Shown piece by piece: positions 63,823 through 64,000 of a stretch of DNA of 64,000 nucleotides; the stretch's first letter is position 1, and each line of letters opens with the position of its first letter. A program made the position numbers and the translations under genes. Location: NCBI GenBank assembly GCA_020002185.1, contig CM034541.1, positions 27,867,319 through 27,931,318 of the forward strand, written 5' to 3'. Below the pieces are notes generated by a model. That model did no database searches, had not been told where the DNA came from, and saw only the letters and a program-made list of their open reading frames with translations. Source of the stretch: Paraescarpia echinospica (taxonomy: Eukaryota > Annelida > Polychaeta > Sabellida > Siboglinidae).

Positions 63823-64000
63823 CCTGGACTAGTCGACATTAAAGCCTTGTGTTGCCTCCTCTGGAGAACAGAATCATATAAAATTATAAGCAATATACAG
63901 AACTATATACATCAACCTTTTCTCAAAATGTCTCCGTACAAACAGCAAGAAATACACAGCAATTCTGCAGCAATTCTGTCTCCACTGTGTCACATACAAA

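Noticed and set aside
63657..63893. Cys-rich ORF with CTHGCVCACMG repeats
   Set aside because: Generated by a 20-bp minisatellite; no signal peptide or conserved cysteine framework outside the repeat.

Overview
The window looks like non-coding, repeat-rich DNA from the nuclear genome of an animal, most likely a marine invertebrate. Three things point there: eukaryotic transposons (PIF/Harbinger, a hAT-type MITE, and CR1/L2-like and RTE-like non-LTR retrotransposons), GT-AG intron borders inside the Harbinger element, and a pearl/Helentron-like tandem-core repeat of a kind familiar from bivalve molluscs. A mollusc or other lophotrochozoan is my best guess, but no host gene was found that would prove it. 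No prokaryotic gene organisation is present.

Layout. Positions 1-41 kb hold no recognisable host gene. This stretch is dominated by minisatellites with unrelated units: 20 bp at 3.4 kb, 46 bp at 4.1 kb, a 20-bp/77-bp higher-order array at 15.4 kb, 44 bp at 17.1 kb, 61 bp at 19 kb, 38 bp at 22.5 kb, 40 bp at 27.1 kb, 40/80 bp at 31.4 kb and 22 bp at 38.8 kb. Between them lie non-autonomous DNA elements: a pearl-like repeat at 6.5-7.0 kb, a terminal-inverted-repeat element at 7.1-7.7 kb, and a hAT-type MITE at 34.5-35.4 kb with a perfect 8-bp target duplication.

Positions 41-57 kb are a transposon island. It begins with a 2.5-kb imperfect palindrome (41.3-43.9 kb) whose two arms each carry a tRNA-like A-box/B-box module. 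Three decayed LINE fragments follow, all on the minus strand: CR1/L2-like at 44.1-46.0 kb, RTE-like at 47.6-49.0 kb, and CR1/Jockey-like at 49.5-50.5 kb. The RTE fragment is interrupted twice, once by a long (TC)n microsatellite and once by a short insert. The insert contains 46 bp of 28S rRNA sequence that begins exactly at the R2 retrotransposon cleavage site. The island ends with a complete 3.37-kb PIF/Harbinger transposon (53674-57039, CAG target duplication). Its HARBI1-like transposase is an intact 342-codon ORF, but its Myb/SANT partner gene carries two in-frame stops and a frameshift.

Positions 57-64 kb return to minisatellites (27, 21, 36 and 20 bp units) and a small MITE at 63.2-63.6 kb. 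The only host-coding hints are isolated exon-like segments, the best being a possible terminal exon at 60095-60203 on the minus strand. Two sequences matching the CTCF core consensus (3962 and 33384) are possible architectural sites. The single intact protein-coding gene I can defend is the Harbinger transposase.
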